From NCBI GenBank assembly GCA_033764335.1, contig JANRJC010000051.1, positions 209,554-273,553 of the forward strand: a DNA stretch of 64,000 nucleotides. The letters run 5' to 3'. Shown here piece after piece: positions 63,095 to 64,000 of this stretch. The DNA is from JAGQVA01 sp033764335 (GTDB lineage: Bacteria; Bacteroidota; Bacteroidia; J057). Position numbers and translations under genes: made by a program. Below the pieces are notes generated by a model. It searched no databases, was not told the origin of the DNA, and saw only the letters and a program-made list of their open reading frames with translations. How positions within the stretch are numbered: the first letter of the stretch is position 1; every line of letters starts with the position of its first letter.

Positions 63095-64000
63095 ATGCTA
63101 GGAACGCGTATTTTCTCGGCCGAAAGCAGTTCGGACTTTGCGCCGGGGTTGGCTTCGGGTCAGCGGTATCGCCATTCGTTTGGGGATAAACGCTTAGCGA
63201 TTCGGCACCAAGAACTGCTCACAAGGATGTGTCGGCAACAAAGTGCGGTAGTAAATCAATTAAGCAAAGCCAAAAAGGAACAATCGAGCTACTACCGATT
63301 TTTAAGCAATCCGAAGGTTACGCCTCCGGAGTTAATTTATACGAATCTCCGCCGGGATCGTGCCGAGGTGCAAGGCAAGGATCTATTAGTCATTCAGGAT
63401 ACATCGATCGGTTTTCGCACCAAACGTAAGCGTAAGGCCTACGGGCAAGCCGAACTGGGGGTGATCGAGGACAACGATACCCCCGGCTTTTCGGCCCATT
63501 GTTCTTTGTTAATCGACCGAGACACGTGCGCCCTGCTCGGGCTGGGCGACATCGTGCTTTCCCATCGCCCGTTGAACACCTACCCGAAGGAGGTGAATCA
63601 GCAAGCCCGTACGGCCCGGCGCAAACTTCCGCTGGAGGCACAAGAATCCTTTGTTTGGGCCTTGGGCGCGTCGAATTGCCAAGCACAATTACAAGGGAGT
63701 CGCCGACTCACCTTTGTCAGGGATCAAGGGAGTGACAAGTATGAAATTTTGACGCGGATATTGGGGGAGGGGACTTCAGAAGCCCTTTGGCGGTCCCGCG
63801 AAAACCGCCAGGTAATGGAAGGGGGAAAGCCGAGCGACAAACGCTTGACCGACGTACTGGCGGCCTTGCCTTGGAGTCCGAGGCGCCCTACTCCTATCCG
63901 GGCACTCAATCATTACAGCAAGACCCACGGCAAATCGGTTCAGCGTCAGGAGCGAACGGCGGCTATCGGGGTACGCTATGCAAAAGTATCCCTTGCCTTA
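63095..64000 (+). mobile_element. IS4-family transposase, cut by the window edge
   Basis: From the ATG at 63095 (MLGTRIFSAESSSDFAPGLA) the frame stays open to 64000, giving 302 residues without a stop, so the gene runs off the window. DKRLAIRHQELLTRMCRQQS and SYYRFLSNPKVTPPELIY are the N-terminal DNA-binding region of IS4/Tn5-like transposases. LLVIQDTS supplies the first catalytic Asp, and FVRDQGSDKYEIL is the region of the second. The last Glu lies outside. It differs from its surroundings in codon use, being GC-rich with many CGG/CGC arginines, as expected of a transferred element. Confidence 0.85.

Overview
The window reads as chromosome of a marine or freshwater Bacteroidota, most likely near the class Saprospiria. 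Five proteins carry type IX secretion (T9SS) C-terminal tails (four type A, one type B). The best promoter-like sites match the Bacteroidota TTTG / TAnnTTTG pattern. There is a SusC/RagA-type receptor, a bacillithiol-transferase-like YfiT, and a 473-residue helical protein that I associate with Saprospiria from memory. Base composition is roughly balanced by eye. No virus or plasmid core is visible; the only clear transposon is a cut-off IS4-type element at the right edge.

Layout. 1-7044: carbohydrate utilisation (SDR dehydrogenase, LacI regulator, GH20 hexosaminidase, CBM9-like protein, a lipoprotein with two esterase domains). 7053-9839: type-B T9SS adhesin with nine Ig-like repeats. 10037-20070: alpha/beta hydrolase, metF, an ABC-type permease, a periplasmic 'asparagine synthetase B'-like protein, a PQQ dehydrogenase with inserted cytochrome c, a PhyH dioxygenase, a small membrane protein and the helical protein. 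20090-27700: NCS1 nucleobase transporter, a T9SS protein, omega-aminotransferase, (methyl)malonate-semialdehyde dehydrogenase, cytosine-deaminase-like protein and a small lipoprotein; together these suggest pyrimidine or beta-alanine catabolism. 27774-28449: higBA toxin-antitoxin pair. 28568-31400: lutABC lactate oxidation, with a repeat element between lutB and lutC. 31442-32790: a compact BglII-like endonuclease / MT-A70 methyltransferase restriction system. 33038-46134: secreted and outer-membrane proteins (CpxP-like, T9SS esterase, SusC-like receptor, two further T9SS proteins) with an aldo/keto reductase and an alcohol dehydrogenase. 46258-46546: a stand-alone RNA gene folding as a tRNA with a very long variable arm, with its own promoter-like sites and terminator. 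46704-56327: voltage-gated channel, acyl-CoA dehydrogenase, membrane patatin, YfiT, a three-gene two-component cluster and a histidine phosphatase. 56407-59169: polA. 59190-59952: a toxin-antitoxin module flanked by 43-bp direct repeats, its toxin broken by an amber codon. 59911-64000: beta-helix lipoprotein, PhoX-like phosphatase and the IS4-type transposase.

Most striking are the tRNA-like gene (46322-46447), the repeat-flanked toxin-antitoxin insertion (59190-59952), the NCS1 transporter with a ~100-residue extra extracytoplasmic domain, the endonuclease-first restriction operon, and the cohesin-plus-dockerin T9SS protein. All functional statements come from reading motifs by eye; no database search was possible.
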